Below are positions 25,995 to 35,036 of a stretch of 39,420 nucleotides of DNA, one piece after another. The DNA is from Candidatus Magasanikbacteria bacterium GW2011_GWC2_37_14 (GTDB lineage Bacteria; Patescibacteriota; Patescibacteriia; Magasanikbacterales; UBA922): positions 1-39,420 of the forward strand of contig LBSX01000018.1 in assembly GCA_000990355.1 (NCBI GenBank). Reading direction: 5' to 3'. Every line of letters begins with the position of its first letter. Position 1 is the first letter of the stretch. A program made the position numbers and the translations under genes. A model generated the notes under the pieces. It did not search any database. It had not been told where the DNA came from and saw only the letters and a program-made list of their open reading frames with translations.

Positions 25995-27077
25995 ATGAAG
26001 ATTCACGTGCTCAACACCGGGGGTACCCTGGGGATGGTGGGAAAGCCCCTCCGTCCGGCCAAGTCCGCGGCAGAGTTGCTTGAAGGGATCACTATCCCCC
26101 AGGGCATCGAGATGACGCTGGAGGACCTGCCGGTTCGACAGGACTCCACCAACGTCATGCATCGGGATCGTGTCGAGATGGCTCGCATGATCACGGCCGC
26201 CTACGAGGAACACGACGCGTTCCTCGTGTTGCACGGAACCGATTCGCTCGCCGAGACCTGCGCGTTCCTGGCCATGACGTTCAAGCAGTCCCTGCAGAAG
26301 CCGGTCTTCGTCATCGGCGCGCAGATGACGAAGGACGAGAGCGGCAGCGACGTGCCGATGCAGATCGCGAACACCATGCGCGTTGCGATGGCATTCGTGC
26401 GCAACTGCGTCGTCGGGGTGTTCAACGTGTGCATTGGGAACGTGCTCGACGGTTCGCGGGTGCGCAAGCGCAACGAAGCCGACTTCGACGCGTTCTACAC
26501 GCCCGGTCGGCACGCCGTGGCCAAGGCGTGGCCGCACGTCAAGATCATGGAAAGCGCGCGCTCCAAGAACGAGGTCCTCGCCGTGCAGGGTCTGCGCATC
26601 GATGCCGGATTCGAGCAGCACGTGGCCACCCTGGTCGTCTCGGCGGACACGCCGCCGTACGTCCTCATGGACATGGTCCGTGCCGGCCGTATCCGGGGCG
26701 TCATCCTCGAGTGCAAGGGAGCTGGCAACATCCCGGATCGGGTCTGGACGGCCGAGGAGCTCAAGGACACGGAGTCCTACTCCTGGATCGACGCCATCCA
26801 GGCAGCGACCAAGGCCGGTATCCACATCGGGATCATCTCGCCGTTCGACGACGGACGGGTGGTCCTGGACCGCTACGAACTCGGCACCAAGGCCAAGGCG
26901 GCTGGGGCACTCTCCCTCGAGAGCCTGACGCCGGCCATGGGCGACACGAAGTTCCGCATGGCGATCCACATGCATCCGGACAAGCCCGAGCGCGTCCAAC
27001 ACTTCCTGTCCACGAGCATCGTCGGCGAACTGCTCGGCGGGTTCGAGGACGTGGACGACCCGCTGGCCGTGGCGTGA
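25995..27077 (+). CDS. asparaginase family protein, GC-rich island gene 5
   Basis: NTGGTLGM and LHGTDSLAETCAFL motifs; strong SD AAGGAGG; ORF track starts at TTG 25974. Confidence 0.88.
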   Translation: MKIHVLNTGGTLGMVGKPLRPAKSAAELLEGITIPQGIEMTLEDLPVRQDSTNVMHRDRVEMARMITAAYEEHDAFLVLHGTDSLAETCAFLAMTFKQSLQKPVFVIGAQMTKDESGSDVPMQIANTMRVAMAFVRNCVVGVFNVCIGNVLDGSRVRKRNEADFDAFYTPGRHAVAKAWPHVKIMESARSKNEVLAVQGLRIDAGFEQHVATLVVSADTPPYVLMDMVRAGRIRGVILECKGAGNIPDRVWTAEELKDTESYSWIDAIQAATKAGIHIGIISPFDDGRVVLDRYELGTKAKAAGALSLESLTPAMGDTKFRMAIHMHPDKPERVQHFLSTSIVGELLGGFEDVDDPLAVA

Positions 27078-27209
27078 CAACACCCCCGTAGCTCTTCGGA
27101 GCGCAGGTATGAGGGTGAACGAATTCGCTGTTCTTTCTTGGGGCTTCCTGCAGCCCCTTCACACTATCATCTTTATTTAATAGAGGTGATTGAAGAATAA
27201 AAAGCTACT

Positions 27210-27232
27210 CAAATGAGTAGTTTTTTGTTATA
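27210..27232 (+). terminator. Rho-independent terminator
   Basis: CTACTCAAATGAGTAGTTTTTT. Confidence 0.65.
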
Positions 27233-27271
27233 ATACAATTATTATAATGAAAAAATAATAATTTAAATATC

Positions 27272-28300
27272 ATGAAAAATATTTTAATTCTTTTTTGTGG
27301 TGGCACTTTGGTGATGGAGGAAAATAAAGTCGGTGCTTTGACAACTCCAGCCAAGGACAAAGCAATTATGAATCTTTTAAAGATTGAACCGAAATTAGGT
27401 AAAATTGCTAATATAAAATTGCATTATGTTGATAATATAGACAGCTCCAATATTGAACCTGAACATTGGAATAAAATGACCCAAATTATTGCGGATAATT
27501 ATAACAAGTATGATGGTTTTGTAATCACCCATGGCACTGACACCATGGCCTATACCTCAAGTGCTTTATCTTTTACTTTACAAAATTTAGGCAAGCCAGT
27601 TGTTTTAACTGGCGCACAAATTCCAGGGAAAGAAATTGAAACCGATGCTCGACGCAATTTAATTAATGCTGTACGGGTGGCTGCTGAAGATGTAGCTGGT
27701 GTATTTTTAGTGTTTGATGAAGAAATAATTTTAGGATCACGTGTTTCCAAAGTTTCAGAGTCCAGGCTTGATGCCTTTGAAACTATTAATGACTCTTTAT
27801 TCGGTGAAATCAGAATTGATTTGCGTTTTTGCGATAACCATCCTCGTCGTCACAATAAAAAACTAAAGATAAAAACAGGTTTTGAACCAAACATTGCCAT
27901 TATTAATCTGGTACCTGGAACACCCACTGAAACCATTGATAATTTACTTAATACTGGAATTAAAGGATTGGTGCTTAATGGCTATGGTTCGGGAAATATC
28001 AGTTATAAATATTTAGCGATAATAAAAAAAGCCAAAAAATTGAACATACCTGTTATTGTTACTACTCAATGTTTAGAGGGTGCCACTTTAATGGAAATGT
28101 ATGATGTTGGTAAAAGGGCTCTAGATATGGGGGCTATCCAAGCTTATGATATGAGCCTAGAGAGTACCACTACCAAGCTAATGTGGGTGCTGGATAAAAC
28201 CAAAAAGGTTTTAGAAATTAAAAAAATGATGCACACCAATTGTGCCGGGGAAATTATGATAGAGAGTAGCAAAAGTGATTTATCAAAACATGTAATATAG
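27272..28300 (+). CDS. L-asparaginase (type I-like), AT-rich
   Basis: LFCGGTLVMEE, VITHGTDTMAYTSSAL, PVVLTGAQIPGKEIETDARRNL. Confidence 0.92.
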   Translation: MKNILILFCGGTLVMEENKVGALTTPAKDKAIMNLLKIEPKLGKIANIKLHYVDNIDSSNIEPEHWNKMTQIIADNYNKYDGFVITHGTDTMAYTSSALSFTLQNLGKPVVLTGAQIPGKEIETDARRNLINAVRVAAEDVAGVFLVFDEEIILGSRVSKVSESRLDAFETINDSLFGEIRIDLRFCDNHPRRHNKKLKIKTGFEPNIAIINLVPGTPTETIDNLLNTGIKGLVLNGYGSGNISYKYLAIIKKAKKLNIPVIVTTQCLEGATLMEMYDVGKRALDMGAIQAYDMSLESTTTKLMWVLDKTKKVLEIKKMMHTNCAGEIMIESSKSDLSKHVI

Positions 28301-28317
28301 GGCACTATCAATTTTAT

Positions 28318-28785
28318 ATGACTTTAGAAACCGAACAAGCTAATCTTCGCCGAAGAGGTGTAGAAAGCCGTGAATTTGGGGTGGAAAATAAAGAAAGTAA
28401 AGAAAATGAAGAACTAAAAGCGGCGGCCGCTATGGAGCGAGCCGACACCATTATCCGCGAAGCTAAGAATAGCAAAAAACAAATGCAAAATATTGTGGTG
28501 CATATGCAAACCGTAATCAGTGCGATTCGCCAGCTTCGGACACAATTACAATTGGTACAAAAAGATGATGACGATTCTTCGGTAAAACAAGATAAGAAAA
28601 AAATTGCCGAATTAACGAAAAAATTAGAAGATTATGGTGATGAATTAATAAAAATGAAGGCAGATTTAATTCGTGAGCAAATGGAGGAATTAAAAAATGA
28701 TATTGGCGAAGGTGGAAGTCTTGAAGAATTACAAAAAAAAGCCGAAGCTTTGGTAGAGGAGTTGATAAAACAGGTGAAGCAATAA
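28318..28785 (+). CDS. coiled-coil hypothetical protein
   Basis: 155-aa ORF rich in E/K/Q heptads. Confidence 0.55.
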   Translation: MTLETEQANLRRRGVESREFGVENKESKENEELKAAAAMERADTIIREAKNSKKQMQNIVVHMQTVISAIRQLRTQLQLVQKDDDDSSVKQDKKKIAELTKKLEDYGDELIKMKADLIREQMEELKNDIGEGGSLEELQKKAEALVEELIKQVKQ

Positions 28786-28792
28786 AAAAAGA

Positions 28793-28893
28793 CCCCCAGC
28801 TCCACTACGTTGCGCTGGGCAGGCTAGTAAACTTTATTAAAAAAGATAGTCTAGCTTGCCAGGCGCAGTGAAACGGAGACTGGGGGTTTGTTT
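28793..28893. terminator. long structured bidirectional terminator-like element, copy 1
   Basis: CCCCCAGCTCC...GGAGACTGGGGG imperfect long hairpin between convergent genes; copy 2 at 33440-33537. Confidence 0.75.
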
Positions 28894-28894
28894 T

Positions 28895-29992
28895 TTAGTT
28901 TTTATTTAAATCCATGCGATAATGATGTTCGTAAATATTTATTACTGCCAGGAACAAAGCACAAAAAACTGGACCAATCACAAACCCAGAAATTCCAAAC
29001 ATAAAAATTCCGCCCAAGGTAGAAAGTAAAACTATCAAAGGATGCATTTGGCTATCTTTGCCTACTAGTACTGGACGCAGTAAGTTGTCTATAGTGCTAA
29101 TAATGAGCATTCCTACTACCAGCATAGTTAAACCTTCCCAGGTGTTTCCTAAAATTAACATAATAATAGCTGTGGGAAACCAAACAATTGAACAGCCTAC
29201 TCCGGGCACAATAGACAAAGCAGTCATAATCACTCCCCAAATCAAAGCTCCTTTGATGCCCACGATCCAAAATAAAATTCCACCGAGTATACCTTGAATT
29301 GTACCAACAATAAAAGTTCCTTTAAGAGTCGCTCGAGCAGTAGAAGTAAAGCGATGACAGAGCATTTCTTCATAAATATCGCCAAGTGGCGAGAGGTGCA
29401 TTATTTTTTTGAGTATTCGACCGCCGTCTTTGAAAAAGAAAAACAATGAATAAAACATGATGAAGAGCAAGAAAATAAAACGTACAGAATTTTGCGTAAT
29501 ACTCTTTATGTTGTCAAATAAAAATAAACTTACATTTTTGGCAGCGCTTTCGGCATATTTAGACCAGTTAGCTTCTATTTGATTACTTAAAGAAGCAAAG
29601 GGAGTGTTGTCGAACCAATGTGAGGCATTTTTAACTTGCCCAATCCAATTTCCCGAAGAAGCTTGTTCATAAAGGCCAACAGATTCATTTACAACCAAGG
29701 TGCTTAAAAGAATAAGAGGAATAAAAAGAATAATAAAAACTAAAACTAAACTAATTATTGAAGAGAGTATTGGCCATTTTAAGAAGTGGTGTATTTTTTT
29801 GTATAAAGGATTGAAAGTAATGGCAATAATGGCAGCCCAAAAAATTGGGTAAAAGAAGGGGCGAAAAATATAGAGTAAAATTATACCCAAAATAATAATT
29901 AAACTAAAAAAGAAAACAGAACGCATTTTAATGAAGTTAGTATTGGTAGGCATATAATTTATTAATGAATAATGACACCTATATTTTACCAA
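28895..29992 (-). CDS. AI-2E family transporter (PF01594-like)
   Basis: Multiple TM; GIKGALIWGVIMTALSIVPGVG, DNLLRPVLVGKDSQMHPLIVLLSTLGGI. Confidence 0.85.
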   Translation of the reverse strand: MVKYRCHYSLINYMPTNTNFIKMRSVFFFSLIIILGIILLYIFRPFFYPIFWAAIIAITFNPLYKKIHHFLKWPILSSIISLVLVFIILFIPLILLSTLVVNESVGLYEQASSGNWIGQVKNASHWFDNTPFASLSNQIEANWSKYAESAAKNVSLFLFDNIKSITQNSVRFIFLLFIMFYSLFFFFKDGGRILKKIMHLSPLGDIYEEMLCHRFTSTARATLKGTFIVGTIQGILGGILFWIVGIKGALIWGVIMTALSIVPGVGCSIVWFPTAIIMLILGNTWEGLTMLVVGMLIISTIDNLLRPVLVGKDSQMHPLIVLLSTLGGIFMFGISGFVIGPVFCALFLAVINIYEHHYRMDLNKN

Positions 29993-30016
29993 AAAATAGC
30001 CATAAATACAAAGGGC

Positions 30017-30045
30017 TTGACAAATTTCGCGCTTTTTAGTATTAT
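30017..30045 (+). promoter_or_regulatory. promoter of rpsB (TTGACA-N17-TATTAT)
   Basis: -35 30017-30022, -10 30040-30045. Confidence 0.7.
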
Positions 30046-30167
30046 ATTGTCATCTTAAACCTGTAAGTTTTACAGGTTCTGGAAAATAATTAATCCCTCA
30101 TTTATTGCATTTTTCCTCTTCCCAGCCCTCCTGGGTGGTAGCAATAAAGAGGTTAAAAGGAAAAAAT

Positions 30168-30896
30168 ATGAAAATACCAAGTATTTTAGAGATGCTTCAA
30201 TCTGGGGTTCATTTTGGTCACCAGGTTTCTCGTTGGCATCCAAAAATGAAACCATTTATCTTTACCGAGAGAAATGGTGTTCATGTAATTGACCTAGAAA
30301 AAACTCAGGTCAAATTAAAAGAAGTAGCCGAAATTGTTAAAAAAATGGCTGCCGAAGGCAAAATTATTTTGTTTGCCACTACCAAGCCTCAGGCCAAAGA
30401 AATTGTGCGCCAAGCGGCCGTTAGTTGTAGTATGCCATATTTGGTGGAACGTTGGCTGGGTGGAATGCTTACAAATTTTGTGGAAATCAAGAAATTGATT
30501 AAAAAATACAATATTTTGAAACAAGAAAAAGAGAGTGGAGAATTGGAAAAATATACCAAAAAAGAACAATTGGAATTTACCAAACAATTAGAAAGAATGG
30601 AAAGATATTTATGTGGTTTATCTAATTTAGAAAAAATGCCAGATGTAGTATTTTTACCTTCTTTTCAAAAAGAAAAAACTGCCGTACTTGAAGCGGATAG
30701 AATGCAAGTGCCAGTGGTAGCTATTTGTGATACCAACGCCAATCCGGTAAAAGCTGATTATTTTATTCCTGGTAATGATGATGCAGTTAATTCTATTAAA
30801 CTCTTGGTAAATGTAATTGCCGAAGCAGTAAAAGAAGGTAAAGAGGAATTTGAAAAGAATAAAGTTGCCATTGCTTCTGCAGTCGTGGTAAAATAA
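30168..30896 (+). CDS. rpsB: 30S ribosomal protein S2
   Basis: LQSGVHFGHQVSRWHPKMKPFIFTERNGVHVIDLEKT, WLGGMLTNF, VVAICDTNANP; ORF track starts at 30105, ATG 30168 preferred. Confidence 0.96.
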   Translation: MKIPSILEMLQSGVHFGHQVSRWHPKMKPFIFTERNGVHVIDLEKTQVKLKEVAEIVKKMAAEGKIILFATTKPQAKEIVRQAAVSCSMPYLVERWLGGMLTNFVEIKKLIKKYNILKQEKESGELEKYTKKEQLEFTKQLERMERYLCGLSNLEKMPDVVFLPSFQKEKTAVLEADRMQVPVVAICDTNANPVKADYFIPGNDDAVNSIKLLVNVIAEAVKEGKEEFEKNKVAIASAVVVK

Positions 30897-30908
30897 AGTG
30901 AAATAAAA

Positions 30909-31030
30909 TGTCATGCTGACCCTGAAACAAGTTCAGGGTGACATTACTCGTTTCAGCATCTCTTCTAAAAATTAATTCATTTAATAAATTTATCCTGTGT
31001 AAAAGATCCTGAAACAAGTTCAGGATGACA
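30909..31030. repeat. dispersed palindromic repeat TGTCATGCTGA/CCTGAAACAAGTTCAGG, copy 2 (double)
   Basis: Two tandem CTGAAACAAGTTCAG(G) palindromes between rpsB and tsf. Confidence 0.85.
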
Positions 31031-31058
31031 GATAATGATTCAGGATGACAAAAAAAAT

Positions 31059-31703
31059 ATGATTACCGCTTCCGACATTGCCGCGCTCCGGGCCAAAACA
31101 GGAGCAGGAATGATGGATTGTAAAAATGCTATGGAAGAATGTGGTGGAAATGTAGAACAAGCAGTAGATTGGTTGCGTAAAAAAGGGGTAATGAAAGCGG
31201 CCAAACGTGCCGACAAAGTTGCTGCCGAAGGTTTAGTTTATGCTTACATTCATGCTGGTGGCAAAATTGGCGTGTTGGTAGAAGTAAATTGCGAAACTGA
31301 TTTTGTGGGTAAGACTGATTCTTTTAAAGCTTTGTGCAACGATATTGCTATGCACATTGCTGCCGTGAATCCAAAATATTTGACTCGTGAAGAAGTTTTG
31401 GCCGAAGATTTGGAAAGAGAAAAAGCAATTTATCGTGAACAATTACAAGCCGAAGGCAAACCAGCCGAAATGATCGAAAAAATCTTGGAAGGCAAAATGA
31501 GTAAATATTATAGTGAATTTTGTTTGTTGGAACAGCCTTTCATAAAAGATGAAAATTCGACAATAGAAAAAATGTTGCAAGCCAAAACTGGTGAGATTGG
31601 TGAAAAAGTTACTATTCGTCGCTTTGCTCGTTTTGAACTAGGTGAAGGAATTGAAAAGAAAACCAAGGATTTTGCCGAAGAAGTGGCCGAACAATTGAAA
31701 TAA
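31059..31703 (+). CDS. tsf: Elongation factor Ts
   Basis: IAALRAKTGAGMMDCKNAMEE...EAVDWLRKKG-like UBA, VEVNCETDFVGKTDSF; ORF track starts at 31035 within repeat sequence. Confidence 0.95.
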   Translation: MITASDIAALRAKTGAGMMDCKNAMEECGGNVEQAVDWLRKKGVMKAAKRADKVAAEGLVYAYIHAGGKIGVLVEVNCETDFVGKTDSFKALCNDIAMHIAAVNPKYLTREEVLAEDLEREKAIYREQLQAEGKPAEMIEKILEGKMSKYYSEFCLLEQPFIKDENSTIEKMLQAKTGEIGEKVTIRRFARFELGEGIEKKTKDFAEEVAEQLK

Positions 31704-31821
31704 GCTACGAAATACGAAATTTACGAAAATACGAAATACCCCGGGATGAACCCGGGGTTTTGTATTGTCAAAATGATAGGAAAAGTGCTATTATTATATT
31801 GTAAATATTAATATTTTTTTT

Positions 31822-32421
31822 ATGCCTAGTTTTGAACAATTTGAGCCAGCTCACGTGGCTTCGGCTGTGTTGGCTGGGGAATTAAAATTAACTAAACAGG
31901 GTTTGTTTTTCGGAGGTGTTTTATTGGATGATCCAAGAGATGTGCAAGTGGTCATGGCCAGTTTGGATGTAGCCATTAAAAATAGTATGGCCGGTGGAAG
32001 ACAAATTGAGGAAGTTTTAAAACCATTACAAGCTGAGTTATTAGCTCATTTTCCACAACCAGAAAAAAAAGTTGAAGTGCCACCAGTAGAAAAGCGACCA
32101 TTGGAACAGTGGACAGATTTTATGGTAGATTGGCAAGTAGCTGTGGATAGAGCTATTTTAATAGCTGGTGACGGAAAGAGAGTTTATATTAATGCGGATT
32201 TAAGATTTTTGGATCTACAAATGAAAAGTACTGTAAATGAAGTATTGGATTCTAACACAACTCTTGATAGGTTATTGGAAATGAAAAGAGATTTAGATGC
32301 TTTGGCTAGGAGTGCCCCACGTGATGGTGACTGGCGGAAGCGTTTTAAAAGTTTATTAGAAAGTTTGTTGGCAGAACAAATAGGTATTAAAACACATGGT
32401 CCTATGGATTTACAAAGATAA
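31822..32421 (+). CDS. hypothetical protein
   Basis: 199-aa intact ORF immediately upstream of ruvA. Confidence 0.65.
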   Translation: MPSFEQFEPAHVASAVLAGELKLTKQGLFFGGVLLDDPRDVQVVMASLDVAIKNSMAGGRQIEEVLKPLQAELLAHFPQPEKKVEVPPVEKRPLEQWTDFMVDWQVAVDRAILIAGDGKRVYINADLRFLDLQMKSTVNEVLDSNTTLDRLLEMKRDLDALARSAPRDGDWRKRFKSLLESLLAEQIGIKTHGPMDLQR

Positions 32422-32427
32422 TAATTT

Positions 32428-33018
32428 ATGATTTCATTTTTAATTGGCAAGATAATTAATAAAGAAAATAACAAAATTTGTGTGTTAACCGCGAGTGGGG
32501 TTGGTTATGAAATAAATTTACCAACATTTTTGTTTTTGGAATTAAAAAATAATCAGGAAGTGCAAATACCAGTTTATTTGGCGGTGCGGGAAAATTCACA
32601 AGATTTGTATGGTTTTAAAGATTTGGCGCAAAAAGATTTGTTTTTAAAATTTTTGGATGTTAATGGTATTGGCCCCAAATCAGCATTGCATTTATTGTCG
32701 CTTGGTACAGTAGCAGAAATTTCTGGGGCAATTGCTCGGGGCGATGTGGAATATTTAACCAAAGTGAGTGGAGTTGGCAAGAAAACTGCGGAGAGAATTG
32801 TGGTGGAGTTAAAAAATAAAGTATCTGCCCTAGGCGGATCCGCCTCTGGTGGACAAAGTTCGGAATTAGCTGGTACAGCTTTGGGAGAAGTAGTTGATGC
32901 GCTAGTTTCACTTGGTTATTCCAAAGAAGAAGCGCGAGAAACAGTAAAGAGTTTGGATAGTAAAGATAAAACAAGTGAAGAATTATTAAAGTTGGCGTTT
33001 AAGGTTTTGAGTAAATAA
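32428..33018 (+). CDS. ruvA: Holliday junction DNA helicase RuvA
   Basis: MISFLIGKIINKENNKICVLTASGVGYEI, VNGIGPKSALHLL, VSGVGKKTAERIVVELKNK. Confidence 0.95.
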   Translation: MISFLIGKIINKENNKICVLTASGVGYEINLPTFLFLELKNNQEVQIPVYLAVRENSQDLYGFKDLAQKDLFLKFLDVNGIGPKSALHLLSLGTVAEISGAIARGDVEYLTKVSGVGKKTAERIVVELKNKVSALGGSASGGQSSELAGTALGEVVDALVSLGYSKEEARETVKSLDSKDKTSEELLKLAFKVLSK

Positions 33019-33199
33019 ATTAAAATGTTTTTCGCTTCCCTCCCCCTACAAGGGGGAGGTAGGAGGGGGTTTCGTCATCGTTGTCTGTCATTCCTGTCCC
33101 GTAACCTGGTACGGGATAAATTCCGACAGGAATCCACCCGCCTGCCATCGCTATGCTCTAGCATCAGCGGGCAGGGAAATCGTCTCATTACTCTTATCT

Positions 33200-33418
33200 C
33201 CACTTTTTCAAAAAAGTGGAGTAAAAACTTCGCGCTAAACAAACACTGCAGAAAATTTAAGACTCGTCATTCGTTTTTGTTCTGAACTCGCCCCGCATTG
33301 TGTGCGGGGCTCAAACAACAGAACAAATCCGCCTTCGCTCACGCTACGGCGTACCACTCCTCCTCGCCTCTAAATTTTTACCTTGTGTTTGTGTGCGCGT
33401 GAACGAGTGAGTGAACGT
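33200..33418. repeat. long imperfect palindromic element, copy B
   Basis: Shares both arms with 8218-8398 but has a different, longer centre. Confidence 0.85.
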
Positions 33419-33439
33419 TTAAAAAAATTAAACACAAAA

Positions 33440-33537
33440 CCCCAGCTCCACTACGTTGCGCTGGGCAGGCTAGTAAACTTTGTTAAAAAGATAGTCTAGC
33501 TTGCCAGGCGCAGTGAAACGGAGACTGGGGTTTTGTA
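33440..33537. terminator. long structured bidirectional terminator-like element, copy 2
   Basis: Near-identical to 28793-28893. Confidence 0.75.
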
Positions 33538-33717
33538 TATTCAAGTATTCGTAATAATTTTACCCTCACACCTATGTATAGGTGTTGGGGTTTATAAACA
33601 CTTGAGTCACCCTGGTCCTCCAGGCCAGGTGCTCCTAAGTAATTAGGAAAAGAACGGAAAGAACGTGGTTTTTTGCCCCGGAGCTGGGGCGGGCGGTGGC
33701 ATGGGGTAGCCGGGTTG

Positions 33718-34083
33718 TTAGTCGCCCTCGGGTAGAGGATCGTCATCATCGCTCGTTCGCTTGAACGCGAACATTGCTAAGATGAAGAGGACGAACACTT
33801 CAACACCCTTGGACCAGCCGAGCAAGAATTGCTCGAGTTGACTATCCACAGGGGCTTCAGCCCAGGACCATGGCATGGGCTTGAGCCTTACGACACAGGT
33901 GCGACCGTAGTAGGTGTTGGTGTAATACTGGTCGCGGTCGTAGCCGAAGGCCAGGGAAACGGCCGTGGTGGCCGATTTCTTGTTCTCGTCGGCGAAGTCC
34001 GTCTCGCGCGTGTAGTTTCGCAACGTGGTGCCGACGCTGACGAGGGCGAACGCGAAGACGAAGAGCTTGAAGAGTGTTTTCAT
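33718..34083 (-). CDS. hypothetical membrane protein, GC-rich island gene 6b
   Basis: 121-aa ORF, N-terminal signal/TM and C-terminal TM; in tandem with 6a. Confidence 0.6.
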   Translation of the reverse strand: MKTLFKLFVFAFALVSVGTTLRNYTRETDFADENKKSATTAVSLAFGYDRDQYYTNTYYGRTCVVRLKPMPWSWAEAPVDSQLEQFLLGWSKGVEVFVLFILAMFAFKRTSDDDDPLPEGD

Positions 34084-34085
34084 GG

Positions 34086-34787
34086 CTAGGCCTCGTCGGC
34101 GGCCGTGGCGGGGGTGGAGGTCTGGGCGAAACGCTCCGCGGCCACACTCATGATAAGTTGCCGTTCTGTTGTGGTGCAGGCGCAGGCATCAATGACCCGC
34201 ACCATCCGAGCATGGAGCTCGGCCGCTTCTCCAGACTTATAGACTAAGGTTCGCGGTTTGGAGGCAGCGACTCGCAGTACGGCGACTGCCAGCTCGGTCA
34301 ACGCTTCGCGTCGCTTTGCCTTGGCCGAACGTTCCAACTTCTGCTTGACCTTTTTGGCCTTGCAGTAGTCGACCAGGCGCTTGCCAGGGTAGATACCGAG
34401 GAGGGCGCCCAAGTAGATGATCGATGGAGCCCACCAGCACCAGCAGTCCTGAACGTAGAGCTTGCCCGACCAGCCGAGAGCGGTGACACCGAGGCCAACC
34501 AGAATCACGAGGAGCGTGATTTTGATGGTCCAGGCGATGACGCTGATCCAGTCGATTCCGCGCCACCAGAGGCGGAAGGTGGGGAACTGGCGGTAGCAGC
34601 CGACCACCACGAAGCCCACGACCGTGAGGCTCAGCATGGCCGTGGGGAGCCACCAGAGCGGGTTTCCTCCTTCCCGCATGTTGATGGACAGCCAGGTCAG
34701 GAGTGGGGTCAGGATCACGGTTGCTACAACACCAAGGACGGTCCACGAGACCAAGCGACGCAACTGAACAAAGCGCTTCTCGGACAC
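34086..34787 (-). CDS. hypothetical multi-TM protein, GC-rich island gene 6a
   Basis: ORF track 34086..34808; GTG at 34787 preceded by GGGAGG SD; about four TM segments then a cytoplasmic helical tail. Confidence 0.6.
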   Translation of the reverse strand: MSEKRFVQLRRLVSWTVLGVVATVILTPLLTWLSINMREGGNPLWWLPTAMLSLTVVGFVVVGCYRQFPTFRLWWRGIDWISVIAWTIKITLLVILVGLGVTALGWSGKLYVQDCWCWWAPSIIYLGALLGIYPGKRLVDYCKAKKVKQKLERSAKAKRREALTELAVAVLRVAASKPRTLVYKSGEAAELHARMVRVIDACACTTTERQLIMSVAAERFAQTSTPATAADEA

Positions 34788-34937
34788 GGGACACCTCCCT
34801 TCTACCACAACCTTCCGGGGTAGTGGTTAGGAAGTGAGCTACCTGACGCGAGAGATAGGCCTTGTACAACGGGGTGACACACCCCTAAGCGTTTAAGCTT
34901 TTAGTACACCTATTCTGCCCAGGCTCGCTCGTGTGAT

Positions 34938-34986
34938 CCACAGAACCTTTTAATGTGTTTGAAAAGCAAACTAAAAGGTTCTGTGG
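34938..34986 (-). promoter_or_regulatory. perfect 15-bp inverted repeat in 5' leader of the GC-rich pair
   Basis: CCACAGAACCTTTTA / TAAAAGGTTCTGTGG, with inner GTTTG/CAAAC. Confidence 0.8.
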
Positions 34987-35036
34987 AAAATTTATGTTGT
35001 AATGAGCAGAAATGTTATTATATTAAATAACGGCGT

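Noticed and set aside
25902-27083. 393-aa minus-strand ORF and other long ORFs (26383-26928, 26429-27091) over the asparaginase
   Set aside because: Antisense or shifted-frame ORFs produced by high GC; the plus-strand asparaginase has clear motifs and an SD.
34237-34869. 210-aa and 66-aa minus-strand ORFs in alternate frames over the GC-rich pair
   Set aside because: Low-complexity R/P/H-rich translations typical of off-frame GC-rich DNA; the 240-aa frame has plausible TM segments and an SD start.
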